From Brachionus rotundiformis (lineage: Eukaryota; Rotifera; Eurotatoria; Ploima; Brachionidae): a stretch of 64,000 nucleotides of DNA. Numbering within the stretch: position 1 is the stretch's first letter; every line of letters starts with the position of its first letter. The translations under genes and the position numbers were made by a program. Below are positions 11,606-22,924 of this stretch, piece by piece. The notes beneath the pieces are model-generated. The model was not told where the DNA came from. It searched no databases and worked only from the letters and a program-made list of their open reading frames with translations. Where the stretch lies: NCBI GenBank assembly GCA_016802295.1, contig JAESIW010000118.1, forward strand, positions 2,026,000-2,089,999, written 5' to 3'.

Positions 11606-12298
11606 TTATTCGCTATTTTCTTCATCTTTTGTCTCTTCATTTTTCTCAGGACTGTTCTCCCTGCTTGTTTTTGTTTCCAGTTGCCACGAAGGTATAATCG
11701 GATTCACAGCTGGTATGCTTGGAAATTGCTGTCTACTCAAAAGCAAGCTTTTGATTGACTTAAGCTCTGATTTTACATTAGTCTCATCACTTCCATTCTT
11801 TTGTCCGGCCAAACTTGCCATTGAACCATTCATTGCCTCAATACTGTCCTTTAGTTGGTTTATTGATTGTTTTATTTCGTCTATTGAATTTTTAAGTTCC
11901 TCATTACTTGACTTGAATAGCTCAATTTTTGATTTTTTTTTAAAAAATTTTTTCATTAATAATTTGTATCCGGCAAAAGCAATACAGCCAGCAATTACCA
12001 AATTTTTCACTAGGCCTAAAATTTTTTGCCAAATGCTGCTTTTATTCGAAACACTGGCCACTGATTGGACTATTTCTGTTTGTGCTTGGACAACTGGCTG
12101 TGCGGACATTGCCGATCTTTGAATAGCTGCGTTCACTTCTGATTCGGTAAGACCTTTTTTGGACAAGAACAGCTTTTTGCTCTCAAGAGGAGTTGGTACC
12201 ACTTTTGGGTTATTTAGAAAACGAACTGCTGTCTCGATCAAGTCTTGTCTATCTTGGATAGCCGGACTATTGACCGGTTCTGTCACAGGTTCGCTCAT
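11606..12298 (-). CDS. PEX14: Peroxin-14 (peroxisomal import docking protein)
   Basis: Single exon, 230 residues. Residues 17-60 carry the Pex14 N-terminal domain: DLIETAVRFLNNPKVVPTPL followed by KKLFLSKKGLTESEVNAAI, the helical unit that binds WxxxF motifs of the cargo receptor PEX5 and also PEX19. A hydrophobic segment (about 95-112, NLVIAGCIAFAGYKLLM) is the peroxisomal membrane anchor and a coiled coil follows (ELFKSSNEELKNSIDEIKQS). The C-terminus is acidic and low in complexity. The protein is shorter than vertebrate PEX14 (about 377), mainly through a short C-terminal tail. The start chosen is the first Met, which places the domain at the family's usual distance from the N-terminus. 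Confidence 0.9.
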   Translation of the reverse strand: MSEPVTEPVNSPAIQDRQDLIETAVRFLNNPKVVPTPLESKKLFLSKKGLTESEVNAAIQRSAMSAQPVVQAQTEIVQSVASVSNKSSIWQKILGLVKNLVIAGCIAFAGYKLLMKKFFKKKSKIELFKSSNEELKNSIDEIKQSINQLKDSIEAMNGSMASLAGQKNGSDETNVKSELKSIKSLLLSRQQFPSIPAVNPIIPSWQLETKTSRENSPEKNEETKDEENSE

Positions 12299-12408
12299 AT
12301 CTACTTTATTAAATAAAATGTCTTCAATTAATTAATTAATTTGAATGAATTTTTAAAAACTCATTGTTTCAATAAAAAATTTTAAAAAAATTTAAATTTT
12401 ATTTTGCT

Positions 12409-13549
12409 TTAAAAATTTAGATCATCATCTGGATCATCATCGTCAACATCATCAACTTCGTCAGGTGCATAAAAAATTTTAGATGGTTCGGTGTCTTTTT
12501 CTTCCATTTTAATTGTTTGCTTTTGACCAATTAATTCATAAGGAAGTACCAAATTTTTTTTAGCTTCCAAATCTTCCGAACTCAAATGTACATTGAAAGT
12601 CAGACCTTTGAGCATGTCATCTTCTGTTTCATCGTCTTCTTTTGCTTTGGACTTTTTCTTTAGGATTTTATCTACTTTTTGAACTGAAAATTCATTATCT
12701 ATGTATAATATTTCATCCTTTAAAAAAAAGATATATAAAAAGATCTATTGGTATTGATACAAAAAGGTATTCTACATAGGTGATAATTTTGGCTGTTCTG
12801 GAACTACGATGATCAATTTTGAGGCTAAATTTGAATATGTGCTTGCTGAGTTTGGAAAACATGGTCATTTCGTCTGGTCGCATTTTTGTGTCATTTATGT
12901 ACACGACTGTTTGGAAAATTTGTCTAATTTGGTTTAGTACTTCGATGTTTACTGATTGTTCATGGACAATGCATATAAGTTGACAAATGTCCGCTCGCTT
13001 TGAGCACTCAATGACAAAATGGACAAAGAAAACAGGGTTGTTGTCAAAATGACGGAGTATTAAATTTAAATTATCAATTATTAAGACATGTTTTTTTTTA
13101 GTGTCTACATTATTGTTATCTAATTGCTTGAGGGCTAATTTGAGGACATTTTGACTTGAATCGAAAATGTTCAACAGAATTGTTGGATTAATTATATCTC
13201 TTAGTAAAATAGATAATAAATGTAAATTTTTTTTTAATTAAAATTACTTTTGAGAAAAAAATTTGGTAAATTTTAGCTTGGAAGAACGAGTGGTAGGGTA
13301 CAAATTTAAACTAGTGTTCACATTATCTCTGAATTTTTTAAAATTAATTAGATTTCTAATTTAAAAATGATTATTATTTACTTTTCGATTAGATTTTTTA
13401 GAAAAGTGTAGAGCAAACTGGTCGAATTGTTTAGCAAAGAATCTTTTGAAAATTTGATTAAATAAATTTTTATCTATTTGGTTTGAAAATAAACCTATAA
13501 TTAAAATTGATTTCGATGATTCTTTTTGTTTTAACAAGTCTTCTATCAT
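12409..13549 (-). CDS. ELP5: Elongator complex protein 5
   Basis: Exons read as 13419-13549 (or to 13382), 13248-13328, 12761-13199 and 12409-12717. The C-terminal exon is diagnostic: LTFNVHLSSEDLEAKKNLVL, then IFYAPDEVDDVDDDDPDDDL, matching the ELP5 ending (LTFNLHLS..EAR..L.LP, IFYEPDAYDD.D.EDPDDDL). ELP5 with ELP4 and ELP6 forms the RecA-like hexamer of Elongator, which modifies U34 of tRNA wobble uridines. The middle exon keeps a RecA-like strand (KHVLIIDNLNLIL). The first junction is ambiguous: the GTAAAT donor at 13381 breaks frame with exon 2, whereas a GTTTGC donor at 13418 keeps frame and gives about 319 residues, close to the human length. Confidence 0.85.
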
Positions 13550-14386
13550 TTTAATCAGTTAATTATTTTTATTATTTAAATTTTAAATACTCAATTTTAA
13601 CATTTTTATTTAGCATAATTTTAAAAGCAAAATAAAGTTTTTTTTTGGTTTAATATTAAAAATTGTAAATTAAATTAAATAAAAAAACTCGGTAAAAATT
13701 TTCAGGTAAAATCTCAGAAATTTATTTAAAACACAATATGGGAAGTATCTATAAATAAAACAAAAATAAAAATCTAAAGAATAATTATGTGAAATTATTG
13801 TAAAGCGCTTGAAAACGAATTTTTCATTAAAATCTTATTTTTTGTTTAATTTAAAAATTTTATTTTGTTAGTTAAGTTAATGCCTTATACTTAAATTAAT
13901 GATTTTAAAAATATAATGTTATATATCTAGTTTAATTTCTTAATTAAAAAATAAAAAATAAATTCTTTTTCTAATAATATATGAACAGTATTAAAGTTAA
14001 ATTTTTTTACCAAAGCAGGTGATTTATAGTGGCAAAAGATTTTAAAATACGGTTCCTATTCATTTGTTATGCTAATAATAATTTATGATTTTTAAGAATA
14101 TTTAAATTTTTTAGAGCTTAAGTTAAATTAGTGATTGACAGAAAATTTAAAATTTTATTTTGGATAAGTAGAATCATTTGGCTTGGTTCGAGTCAGCTTC
14201 TTATTTTATCTAAAATTTACTCTTATCACGATTTTAGATCATTATTACTCGGGTCCCACTGAAAACTGGCTTGCTTTCTATAAAAAATACTAAATCATAA
14301 TTTATCCATGTTAAATTGATCTTCTACTGGCTTGTGGAATTTTTATCATAATTTATAAATATTTTTTGATTTTAGAACCATTGTAA
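13550..14386. other. Non-coding, divergent intergenic region of ELP5 and the SLC22 gene
   Basis: The minus-strand ELP5 and plus-strand SLC22 genes start on either side, so both promoters should lie here. It is AT-rich and I can point to no specific element. Confidence 0.5.
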
Positions 14387-16311
14387 ATGACTAATTTTGA
14401 GAATTTGCTTCAAGAAATAGACGACTTTGGTATTTACCAAAAGTTGCGCTATTTAATGATATGTCTGGCAGCTCTACTGCCATCAATAGTGACCTACATG
14501 CACTCGTTTATTGCTCCCAAACTGAGCAATAGTTACAGATGCAAACATCCTTATGTAGAAAATGATGTGTTTGGTCTAGTTCACAATTTAAGCTCAAATA
14601 TAACCAATTTAGGCTCATGTGCGTACCAAGTTGGTGATGAGGAAATAGCATGCAATGAGTGGGTTTTTGACAGAACCTATTATCAAAAAACATTGACCGA
14701 AGAGTGGTCCATGGTCTGTTCAGACTCAGGAATGATTGGCACTGTTCAGACCATTTATTTTTTTGGTTACTTAATTGGTTCAATTGTAATGGGAATTATG
14801 GCTGATCAGTAAAGAAATAAATTTTTTTTTTTTGTTTAAAAATTAAAATCATAATTTTAGTTTTGGTCGGCGTCCTATTATGTTGTCTAGCTTTATTATG
14901 ATAATAGTAGGCAGTGTTGGTGTAGCTTTTGGACCGCAGGAAAGTTACGGTCGAACAATTAGCTATACCATATATGCCATTAGCCGCTTTATAATAGCAT
15001 GTGGCACCAGGGGTATTAATGTGACTGGATTTGTGCTTGGAATGGAAATGATGGGTCCCTCGAGAAGAACTTTTGCCGGAATAGTGATTGAATATTTCTT
15101 TGCCATAGGTCAATTAATACTAATCAGTGTTGTGTATCTAAACTATATGGTTTTTGGCAATTCGTGGCGAGTTCTAGCCACCGGACTCATTTTTATTGGA
15201 TTTCCATTTTTGTCTTATTTTCTGTAAGATTTTCTAGGAGAAAAATATGCCAAGAAACATTTAACTTATTTCTTTACTAAGCATTTTGCCAGAATCGCCA
15301 AGATGGCTTTTGTCCAAAGATAGAAAAGAAGAGGCTTATAAAATTTTAAAAAATGTAGCCAAAACAAACAAACGTGAGCTCAAAAAAGAAACATGGGAAA
15401 GTTTGCTAATGCATCATGAGCATTCGGTATAATTATTTATCTTATTTAAAAATATTCGAGCCTACCAGGACTCGAACCTGGAATCTTCTGATTCGAAGTC
15501 AGACGCGTTATCCATTACGCTACAGGCCCTCTATAAAAAATATTTTTAAATTAAAATGAAACAATTCTAAATTACAAATAATTAATTAGTTTTATTTTTT
15601 TTTAAGATAAAAAATAATAATATTCGTGAAGAAACAGTGGTAGATGCGGTCAAGTCTCCAAAAATTGCTTTAATGAGCTGTATTCTATTCCTAAATTGGA
15701 TAATAAACAATTTCTTATTTTACGGTTTAGGATTAAAAAGCAGCGAGTTGGGCGTAAATCCTTACGTAACTTTCACCATATCAGCCCTGGTTGAAATACT
15801 TGCTTATCTGGTAACTCATGCATTACTGGACAAGTTAGGCAGGAAAGCCCCCTATGTTTTCTTTTTGTTTGCTGCAGGAGTCTCATGCTTATCCATTTCA
15901 TTTATTTCAAATAGTGTAGTTATGGTGACATTGGCAATGGTTGGAAAATTTTGTGCATCTGCGGCCTATGCTATTATCTATTTGTACACATCAGAACTTT
16001 TCCCTACCTCAATTCGAAACACAGGAATGGGTGCTTGTTCGATGATGGCTCGCGTTGGTGCGATGACAGCTCCTAAGATCCTAGATCTAAGTGTCATTTC
16101 GCCAGATCTACCATTCATTATCTTCGGTATCAGTGGTATAATCTGCTCGGCTTCTTCAATCATTTTACCCGAGACTCTGGGACGTGGTTTAGCTGAAAAT
16201 ATCGAAGAGGCAAACACCTTGAACAAATTGGGACTTTCCTGTAAAGCAACAAGTGAGAAAGACGATGATAGTCTGGAAATGGAAAGTCTAAATAAAAAGG
16301 ATTTGAATTAG
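14387..16311 (+). CDS. SLC22-family organic cation/anion transporter, four exons
   Basis: Exons 14387-14808, 14861-15223, 15282-15426 and 15607-16311 join in frame to 544 residues, the normal size for SLC22. Family signatures in order: a first helix, a large Cys-containing extracellular loop (residues about 45-110), then MADHFGRRPI across the first junction (the MFS loop 2-3 motif), ILPESPRWLL across the second/third exons, and in the last exon DKLGRKAPY, ELFPTSIRNTGMG and LPETLGRGL. These are classic 12-helix organic ion transporters of the plasma membrane. The substrate cannot be read from sequence; cation (OCT) and anion (OAT) types share these motifs. The final intron (15427-15606) encloses a tRNA-Arg gene on the opposite strand. 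Confidence 0.93.
15457..15529 (-). tRNA. tRNA-Arg (TCG anticodon), nested antisense in an SLC22 intron
   Basis: Complete 73-nt cloverleaf on the minus strand: acceptor GGGCCTG pairing with TAGGCTC (two G-T pairs), D arm with AATGGATAACGC, anticodon stem TCTGA/TCAGA around loop CTTCGAA (anticodon TCG), and T arm CCAGGTTCGAGTCCTGG. It is identical over its length to four copies at 33.0, 34.1, 35.2 and 35.5 kb. The host intron is 180 bp, about three times the local norm, as expected if the tRNA gene was inserted there. Confidence 0.95.
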
Positions 16312-16882
16312 ATAAAATTTTATCATTTTCTAATAAAATAAATTGTTTAGATATTTTTTTTTATTTGACAAAATTAACCTTTTAATCATAAATCTTAATA
16401 AATTTAAGTCAAATAATATTCTTGTTTAATAATTTCCTTTTTAAACTTTATATTTTTTTCTAATTGTAAGCAATTATAATCTAAAATATAATTGATAATA
16501 AATTATATATATATATATTTATAAATTTTATTTATAAATTATTTGAATATAAATAATACATATTCGTTTTTCATTTTTAATTCTTGATAAAGATTAAACC
16601 TTACGGCTTACCATCAGCCACAGGTTAAATTGTTTATTTTTAATTACAGTTAACTTATGTATAGAATATGAAAAGGAAATATTATATATCTTTATCTTAA
16701 ATATTATATAATAAAAATTAAACTGTGTTTTTATTTAGTAGTTGGTAAATAGAATTTTTTTGAGGTGATTAAATTAAATTTAATGATTTGAAAGAAGTTT
16801 TTTAATTAATATTTTATTTATAAATAATTTATTAATAATTAAATGGTATTTACAAAATTACATTTTAATAATTATTTAATTT
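16312..16882. other. Non-coding, convergent 3' region
   Basis: Lies between the 3' ends of the SLC22 and SH2 genes. It holds AT-rich sequence and a short TA repeat near 16503-16520, and AATAAA-like signals on both strands. Confidence 0.5.
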
Positions 16883-17344
16883 TTATAAATCGGAAAGATC
16901 CGAAAAGTCAGACATATTTGAAGATACTGAATTCAGTGAAGAAGAACGATTGTAGACTGTTTTGTTTTCAAGTATGTAGTAGTCAACATCAAGTTTGACA
17001 GGTAATATATCTCTTGAATTTGAGCAATAATTAATTAGTGAGTCCAAATTTTTGAATGTTTTTTTCTCAATCCCGCGTATCCAAACACAATTTTTGGACT
17101 GCATGATTACATAGTGGCAAATTTGGCTACTATTAATGTAAATTGGTACTTTAACTGATAGGACCAGAGATTGTTGTAGTGATTCGCTTGGTCGAATGAT
17201 GAAAACGCCAATTTGTTTATCCATGAGAAACTTTTCGGCATCTTGTCTGTTTATATTTGGCATGAACCATTTTTGCTCTTCCAAGTTTTTAAATGATTCA
17301 AATTTGTTTAGTTTGAGCTTTAATTTTTGAAAGATAGACTTCAT
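16883..17344 (-). CDS. Small SH2-domain adaptor-like protein
   Basis: Single-exon protein of 153 residues, nearly all one SH2 domain (about 25-125). It has the opening WFMPNINRQDAEKFL (W..I.R..AE pattern), then IGVFIIRPSE, the equivalent of the FLVR phosphotyrosine-binding strand with its invariant Arg (about residue 52), and CHYVIM with the beta-D His/Tyr. SH2 domains bind phosphotyrosine peptides in kinase signalling. No kinase, SH3 or other domain is attached, and the C-terminal 25 residues are Ser-rich and acidic. It could be a free-standing adaptor like SH2D1/SLAP types or one exon of a larger gene; the clear Met and stop and lack of adjoining open frames favour the former. Confidence 0.8.
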   Translation of the reverse strand: MKSIFQKLKLKLNKFESFKNLEEQKWFMPNINRQDAEKFLMDKQIGVFIIRPSESLQQSLVLSVKVPIYINSSQICHYVIMQSKNCVWIRGIEKKTFKNLDSLINYCSNSRDILPVKLDVDYYILENKTVYNRSSSLNSVSSNMSDFSDLSDL

Positions 17345-17905
17345 TTTACTGGTTTCTTAAAATTGTTTGATAACTTCTTTAATTAACACACATTTGGTTC
17401 TCTCCAATTTATACCATGGCTAAACTAATTACTTGATTGAATTTGTTAATTCTTATCCCAAATTCATGTAACATTTGAAACAGAATTTAGACTAATTAGT
17501 TAAGCAAAATCTATGGATCGAAATGTTACATTAATCCCTAATCCAAATCAGTGTGTTAATCTCAAGAACTGATGTTGTTTTAATTAACTAATTATATTAG
17601 ACATTACTCAAAAATAAATTAGTAGTGATAAGCTAGATTTTAGTTAGATATCACTAAATTATATTATAAATATTTATAATAATTATTTTGAAAATTATTT
17701 GAATGTGATGTCTAATTGTTAAATTTAATTTTTTTTGAATAAAAAAATAAATTATTGATAGTTAAACATTTATTTTTTATATTATTTCAACGAAAAAAAT
17801 ATACGGACTATAAACATTAAATACGCCTATAATTAATTAAAATTAGATCAATAAATTTTCAGATTCAAAAATAATTCAAGCAAGAACAAGAAATTGGTAA
17901 TAATT
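17345..17905. other. Non-coding spacer between the mitofusin and SH2 genes
   Basis: AT-rich; nothing recognisable. It contains the 5' flank of the SH2 gene and the 3' flank of mitofusin. Confidence 0.5.
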
Positions 17906-20402
17906 TTATTTATCTTCACTGGATGATAAATACTCTTGAATAAATTTGTCCAAGTCATTGCATATATACCTACTCTTGTTCCTTATGATTTAAATATATT
18001 AAAAAATAAAATTTAATAACTTTTTTCATAAAATACTTTAACACCCTGGACTGGTCTAAAACCTGGTCCAAAATTTTTATGTCAGATTCATATCTTTTTT
18101 GTTCTTTAAAATATTCTTCTTTGGTAATGTCAATGTAACGACACGATTGAGCCAAATACATCTTCAATTCTCTAAACAATTTATCAATAATAATATCTAA
18201 AAAAATATTTTTTTATTTACTGCTGGACCTGAGATGCCGCATTTTGTCCAGTTAGCCCGACAATTAGCTTTAACTTGGAACTGGCATAATCGGCATACTG
18301 TTTTTTAAACACTCTCTCCTGGGTTTTTCTTGTCCACATCAGTCTTTCATACAGATAACACAGTGTGTATAAACCTCCTGAAACTGCTAGAATTTTCCAT
18401 CCAAGACCTCTCCAGACAATGCCACCCACTGCCAACAGAACCATATTAGATTTGTTTGCAATGATTTGAAAGCCTTGTAGAAGAATAAGCAAATTGTCAG
18501 ATTGGCCTGAGTTTTGAAATGAGTTCAAATTTGAAGATTGTGATGAGTTTGGTTCTGATTTGAAAAAATTAATTGGTGAATTGGCAAAAAAATGGGAAGT
18601 TCCATGATCGAATTCTTTATTTCCGCTAAATCGTCGCATTAGAGCACCAAATCCCAGAGAAAAATGAAAACTTATGTCTTCCCTGAAATCAGCACAAAGA
18701 TTGGAGCAGTCAATTCTATAGTTGATAAAAAAGTCCTCTCTTGGCACCATATTAGAGACCTGTCTTCGATTTTCCTCTGACTCTACCAATTCCAATACTT
18801 GTTCTTATTGAATAAATAAATAAATAAATAAATAAAAAATTATTTAAAAAAGTATCTATTTTTACTTCTAATTTCCTCTTGAGTTAAATTCAAAGTGTGA
18901 ACTAACGCTGAATTTAATCTATTGCTCAATTTGTTCCTTAACTTTCGGTCTACAAATTCATGTAGTTCTTTTTTGTACCAATTTAATTGTTCCTCGTCTG
19001 GATGAAAGGGTTTTTCATATTCATCTATTAAAATATGTATTCTTTTAATTTCTTCATTTAATATTAAAATAATATTTTTTTCCACATCTTCCACCACATC
19101 GCGGATTTTGTCCTTCATGTCTTGGGTAAAATCCTGCAATTTTTGTTCGGTTTGGTGAATTTTTTTTACCAAATTATTTAAATTGTGTTCAAAGAGGGTT
19201 TTTTTTTCAATGGCACATTGGTGACAATTTTCCAAAGCTGAACTCAGAGTGAGAGCCATGGCCTTGCCGCGCTGAGCCGGCTGATCAAATTTTGTCTTAA
19301 CTGCACTCATTGAAATACACTTTTCGAACTCTTCTTCGAACCATTCGAATTGTAGGAGGCGATTTTGGTAGCCAGGTGGAAGCTGTGGGTTTGTCTGGGT
19401 CCTGGTCAAAAGAACCTCGCGGGCAGATATGAAATAGATTCTGCTATTTGCTTGGTCTTTGTCGCACACTTTCAGCTCATTGCACAAAAACTCTTTGTCT
19501 CTCTCGATGTGTTGGTCACGGACTATTTCGGCAGTCTCTGGCTCATAGGCAGTGGCATCCCATCTGTTGTTCAAAATGAATATGTTCGGTTGAGTGAGTT
19601 TTTCGCTAACCTTGTGAAAAAATTCCTTTTCTGTTTTGGTCAATGTGGACTCGGCATTGACCACTAGAACAAACACGTCCGCGTCAAGACAATTCTGGTC
19701 AATCCATGCGTCCAAATCAACCGAGACATCTATGCCTGGACTGTCCACCAGAACAACATCTTCTTTGAGCAAGCGACACTTTTCTTTTGGCCAAAGAACC
19801 CGGACCAAACAGTTCGGGTCCAGCTTTTCCTTGGACAGAGCAGAGCCCAGATTGAGGAGATTTTTTATTTTTTCTGGCTGATCACAACCAGGCGTGTAAA
19901 AACAAGCATCTTGTTCACACAAGTCTGAGCCTTCCACTTGCAGAAAACAATTGGTAGTGTGACCAATGCCTATAGGGAGAATTTTTTGATGCAACATGGC
20001 GTTAATGGTAGAGCTTTTGCCATTGCTGGTCCGGCCGAAAAAAACACACTTCATTCGGTCACGTGATATCATCTTGATCAATCCTTCGCATTTGTCCTTA
20101 AAGCTTTGTATTTTTTGTATTTCTGCATAGCTGACCACATCACTTGATTTCAATTCAGCAGCTTTAAATTAATTTTTGTTCAATTAAACAAAATATTTAT
20201 AGATAATATTAAATATACATTCTAAAAAAATGTTTATCTCTGAGATCACTGAGCTAAATGATTGATAAATCAGATTCATAGATTGTTTTGCTCTTTTGAA
20301 TCGCTTTAATGGCGAAGAAGCATCTTCTTCAGCACTGGTATCAACTGATGGTTGCACCGAACTATATCTATTTATCGTATAATTCGGCATTCGATTTGAC
20401 AT
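17906..20402 (-). CDS. MFN2: Mitofusin, outer-membrane fusion GTPase, five exons
   Basis: Exons 20219-20402, 18866-20161, 18221-18803, 18021-18171 and 17906-17974 join in frame to 760 residues (vertebrate mitofusins are about 740-757). GTPase motifs: G1 GRTSNGKSS at about 104-112, a G2 threonine in GHTTNCF, G3 VDSPGID, and G4 NRWD. Heptad repeat 1 follows (NNLVKKIHQTEQKLQDF). The paired hydrophobic segments near VLLAVGGIVWRGLGW and GGLYTLCYLYE form the hairpin in the mitochondrial outer membrane, and a second heptad region ends in FIQEYLSSSEDK, resembling the vertebrate tail. It tethers and fuses mitochondria. The junction into exon 4 uses an AG at 18172-18173, about 40 bases below the more obvious TTTTTTAG; only the former keeps frame. 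The symbol denotes the family, not MFN1 versus MFN2 orthology. Confidence 0.94.
18811..18836. repeat. (AAAT)n microsatellite in a mitofusin intron
   Basis: Six or more tandem AAAT/TAAA units fill half of the 62-bp intron between mitofusin exons 2 and 3. Confidence 0.9.
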
Positions 20403-20544
20403 AGTACTAAAGTAATTAAAATATAACCAAACTTAATTTTAAATTTATTTAAATTAAAGAACTTATTCCTTAATTTTTGATTAAATAATAAAAAAATTTA
20501 TAAAAAATTTTTATTAAAATTAATTCGTATTAAAAAAATTAATT

Positions 20545-21827
20545 TTAGAATCGTGTTAATTTGATAGGAAAATTTTCTGTTATCAGGCGATCGTCCTCGA
20601 ACACTACGACTATGTTGACTTCAAATTCAATTTTAAAATTTGTGGTCAAAAGAGTTGGACAAGTGAACAAGCGTGGAAAAATCATGTAAATCGGAATGCC
20701 AATCTGTCGTGGCACATCTCCTTCACCAATCTGAATATTTTGAATCTCAGTAACTAGAAAATAATTATCCTAAGCTTATTTATTTAGTAATAAACACCAA
20801 ACCATCTTTGGCGTATCCTTCAGCGCATCCACAAGTCTCCACTCGGACCAGTTGAATTTCAATCGATTTTATGGGCAAACTAGACTCATTTACAATTAGC
20901 TTTTTTTATATTTTTATAAATTATTAAATTAGAATAAATATTTTATTTAACTTACTTGTCCATTTAATGGTTTCTGGATACAACAAACAGCCGAATCTAT
21001 CTGACCAGTGATGTTAAAATTAGGAATTTTGGTTTTCTAGATTTTAAAATTATAATCATATAAAATTTAATTAAAAAAGACTGTACATCTTTGATATTAT
21101 TTAATGAGTCCGGAGTTATTTTGAATTCTATGGGCTTTGCCACAGCTTTTTCGGCAAGTTCACTTGTTGGCTAAATAAACAAAATTATCTATTTGGAATT
21201 TTTCGGCTCTTAAGGACCAAATAAACTCACTCTGGTCACCATCAAAATTTCAATTTGTTTCGACAAGTCTTTGCTCAAAAATGAGCGCTTCATGTCCACT
21301 CTCAAAAAATACTAAATTCTTAATTTAATAAAAATATCCACTTAATTATTTTTTTCTATTTGATTACCTGTACTGTAATGAAAACACCGTGATATGTTTC
21401 GTATAAATGTTTAATTGAAGATTTGGCTCTTAGGGGAATTTCGAAAGGAATTTCGGTCCTACTGGCAGCCAATTTTCCTGGTTTTGATATCTCCAGTGAG
21501 TAGTTTATCAATTGTGTTGGCTTTGGATCATAAATAAAGATAATTTACAACAATACAGCGACTTACTTTAGCTGAATTGTAGAAAGCTTCAAACATTCCA
21601 ACATTTTTGGTACTAAGGTTGATGTTTACCATTCCATCTAAGCTAAGATAAATGCCATTGTGCTGAATAGTAGACGTTCCATTACCAGTTATGATAACTT
21701 CACCAGAGATCAAGTCCTGTTGGAAAACAAAATTATGTAATAGAATAAACTTAATGCTAAATGGTACCCCGTCAGCATACTCTTTGGAAGAACGTTTTAG
21801 CCTTATATCAATGAGACATTGGGACAT
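20545..21827 (-). CDS. VPS26C: VPS26C (DSCR3), commander/retriever arrestin-fold subunit, eight exons
   Basis: Exons 21768-21827, 21567-21716, 21368-21520, 21231-21311, 21087-21170, 20956-21036, 20803-20899 and 20545-20753 join in frame to 304 residues (human 297). Similarity to DSCR3/VPS26C runs end to end: TKNVGMFEAFYNSAK, then KPGKLAASRTEIPFEIPL, LYETYHGVFITVQ, VDMKRSFLSKDLSK, IQLVRVETCGCAEGYAKD and the ending LITENFPIKLTRF. The protein has an arrestin-like double beta-sandwich. In animals it forms the retriever complex with VPS35L and VPS29, which recycles integrins and other cargo from endosomes; an integrin alpha gene lies 11 kb away, which is probably coincidence. All seven introns are 40-60 nt. 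Confidence 0.95.
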
Positions 21828-22444
21828 TTTAAAATAAATTCAATATAAAAAAGACGTATTTTCGAACATAAGATACTAAAAATTAGGTAATCAAGCGCCA
21901 CAGATAAGATAATTACTCCTAGGAGTGTTTTAATATTTTGTTTGTTGAAAGCTAAAATTTATGAAAATGCTAAAATTATGGATAAACTTAAATAAAAATT
22001 TTCAAACAAACCGACTCGATTATAGTCTTGACAAATATATTTTTTTAAATTTTAAACTAGTAAATAAAATTATCTAATATGTGAAATATATTTGTTTATT
22101 TATTTTTTAATAACTTTTTATAATAATTATTTAATACAATAATTGAAAATGTAGCATTTATTGATTGATCGAAGGATTTGAATTTTTAAGTAGGAGTATA
22201 AATTTCAATTTAGATATTTTAATAATCTTTTTTAAATTAAAAAATATCTAAATTTTAATTACACTTTTTTCTATATTTATCAGTTGAAAAAATATTCAAA
22301 TTTTTAAAAGCCTTAATTAAAAATAATTTAGCTGAGTTAAAGTTAAGTTAATTTGAAAAACATTTTGTTTCTTTGGTTTACTTTTTTAACAACTATTTTA
22401 ATAATTATAATTTTAAATTTCCAAAAAAAAATAAAAAAAGCAAA
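21828..22444. other. Non-coding divergent spacer of VPS26C and the RPS19BP1-like gene
   Basis: Very AT-rich; should hold both promoters. No element identified. Confidence 0.5.
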
Positions 22445-22845
22445 ATGTCCAAAGCATTGGTTAAAAAAGCTCTTGATTTGTGTGAAGACATTGATGACAC
22501 ATCAAATATTTCAAAGAGTAGTTTATTTTTTTAATACTTGTTGTTAATTAAAAGTTTTTCTTAGAATCAAATCGTATCAAAAAGCAAAAATGTGATGACT
22601 ATAAATATAAAGGAAAAATTGGCAAGTCTTTGGTCCAAAAGTGTTATGAACAAAAATGCAAAAAAAAATCCTTGTTGAAAGATAATCTTGGTTATTTGAG
22701 AAAAATATCTAAACCAGTTGTTAATTATGATCTAATTGAATCTTTATTCAATAAAAAAAACACGCTAAAAGAGACAGAAAATAAACCAGAATCGCAGGTG
22801 TTTAGCGAGGAAGACTTTAAAAATTTTGAAAAATCCTATTTTTAA
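22445..22845 (+). CDS. RPS19BP1: RPS19BP1/AROS-like nucleolar protein, two exons
   Basis: The start at 22445 opens with MSKALVKKALDLCEDI; a donor GTAGTT at 22520 and acceptor TTCTTAG near 22564 join the second exon in frame, giving about 119 residues. The N-terminus resembles the human protein's short helical start (MSAALLRRGLELL) and the end, VFSEEDFKNFEKSYF, matches human VFTEEDFQKFQQEYF almost residue for residue. Between them lies a Lys-rich, low-complexity region, as in the family. The human protein (active regulator of SIRT1) binds ribosomal protein S19 and works in small-subunit assembly in the nucleolus. The assignment rests on the two conserved ends, the overall size and basic composition. 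Confidence 0.75.
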
Positions 22846-22924
22846 TAATAAAAGTTTATCAATTTTTCGCTTTTTTTCAAGATAAAATTTTTTTATTCAA
22901 TTGAAGTTAATGGATTATTAATTG

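Noticed and set aside
22353..22444. Longer upstream plus-strand frame ending near the RPS19BP1-like gene
   Set aside because: It is in a different frame, hydrophobic by AT bias, and the MSKAL start at 22445 matches the family N-terminus.
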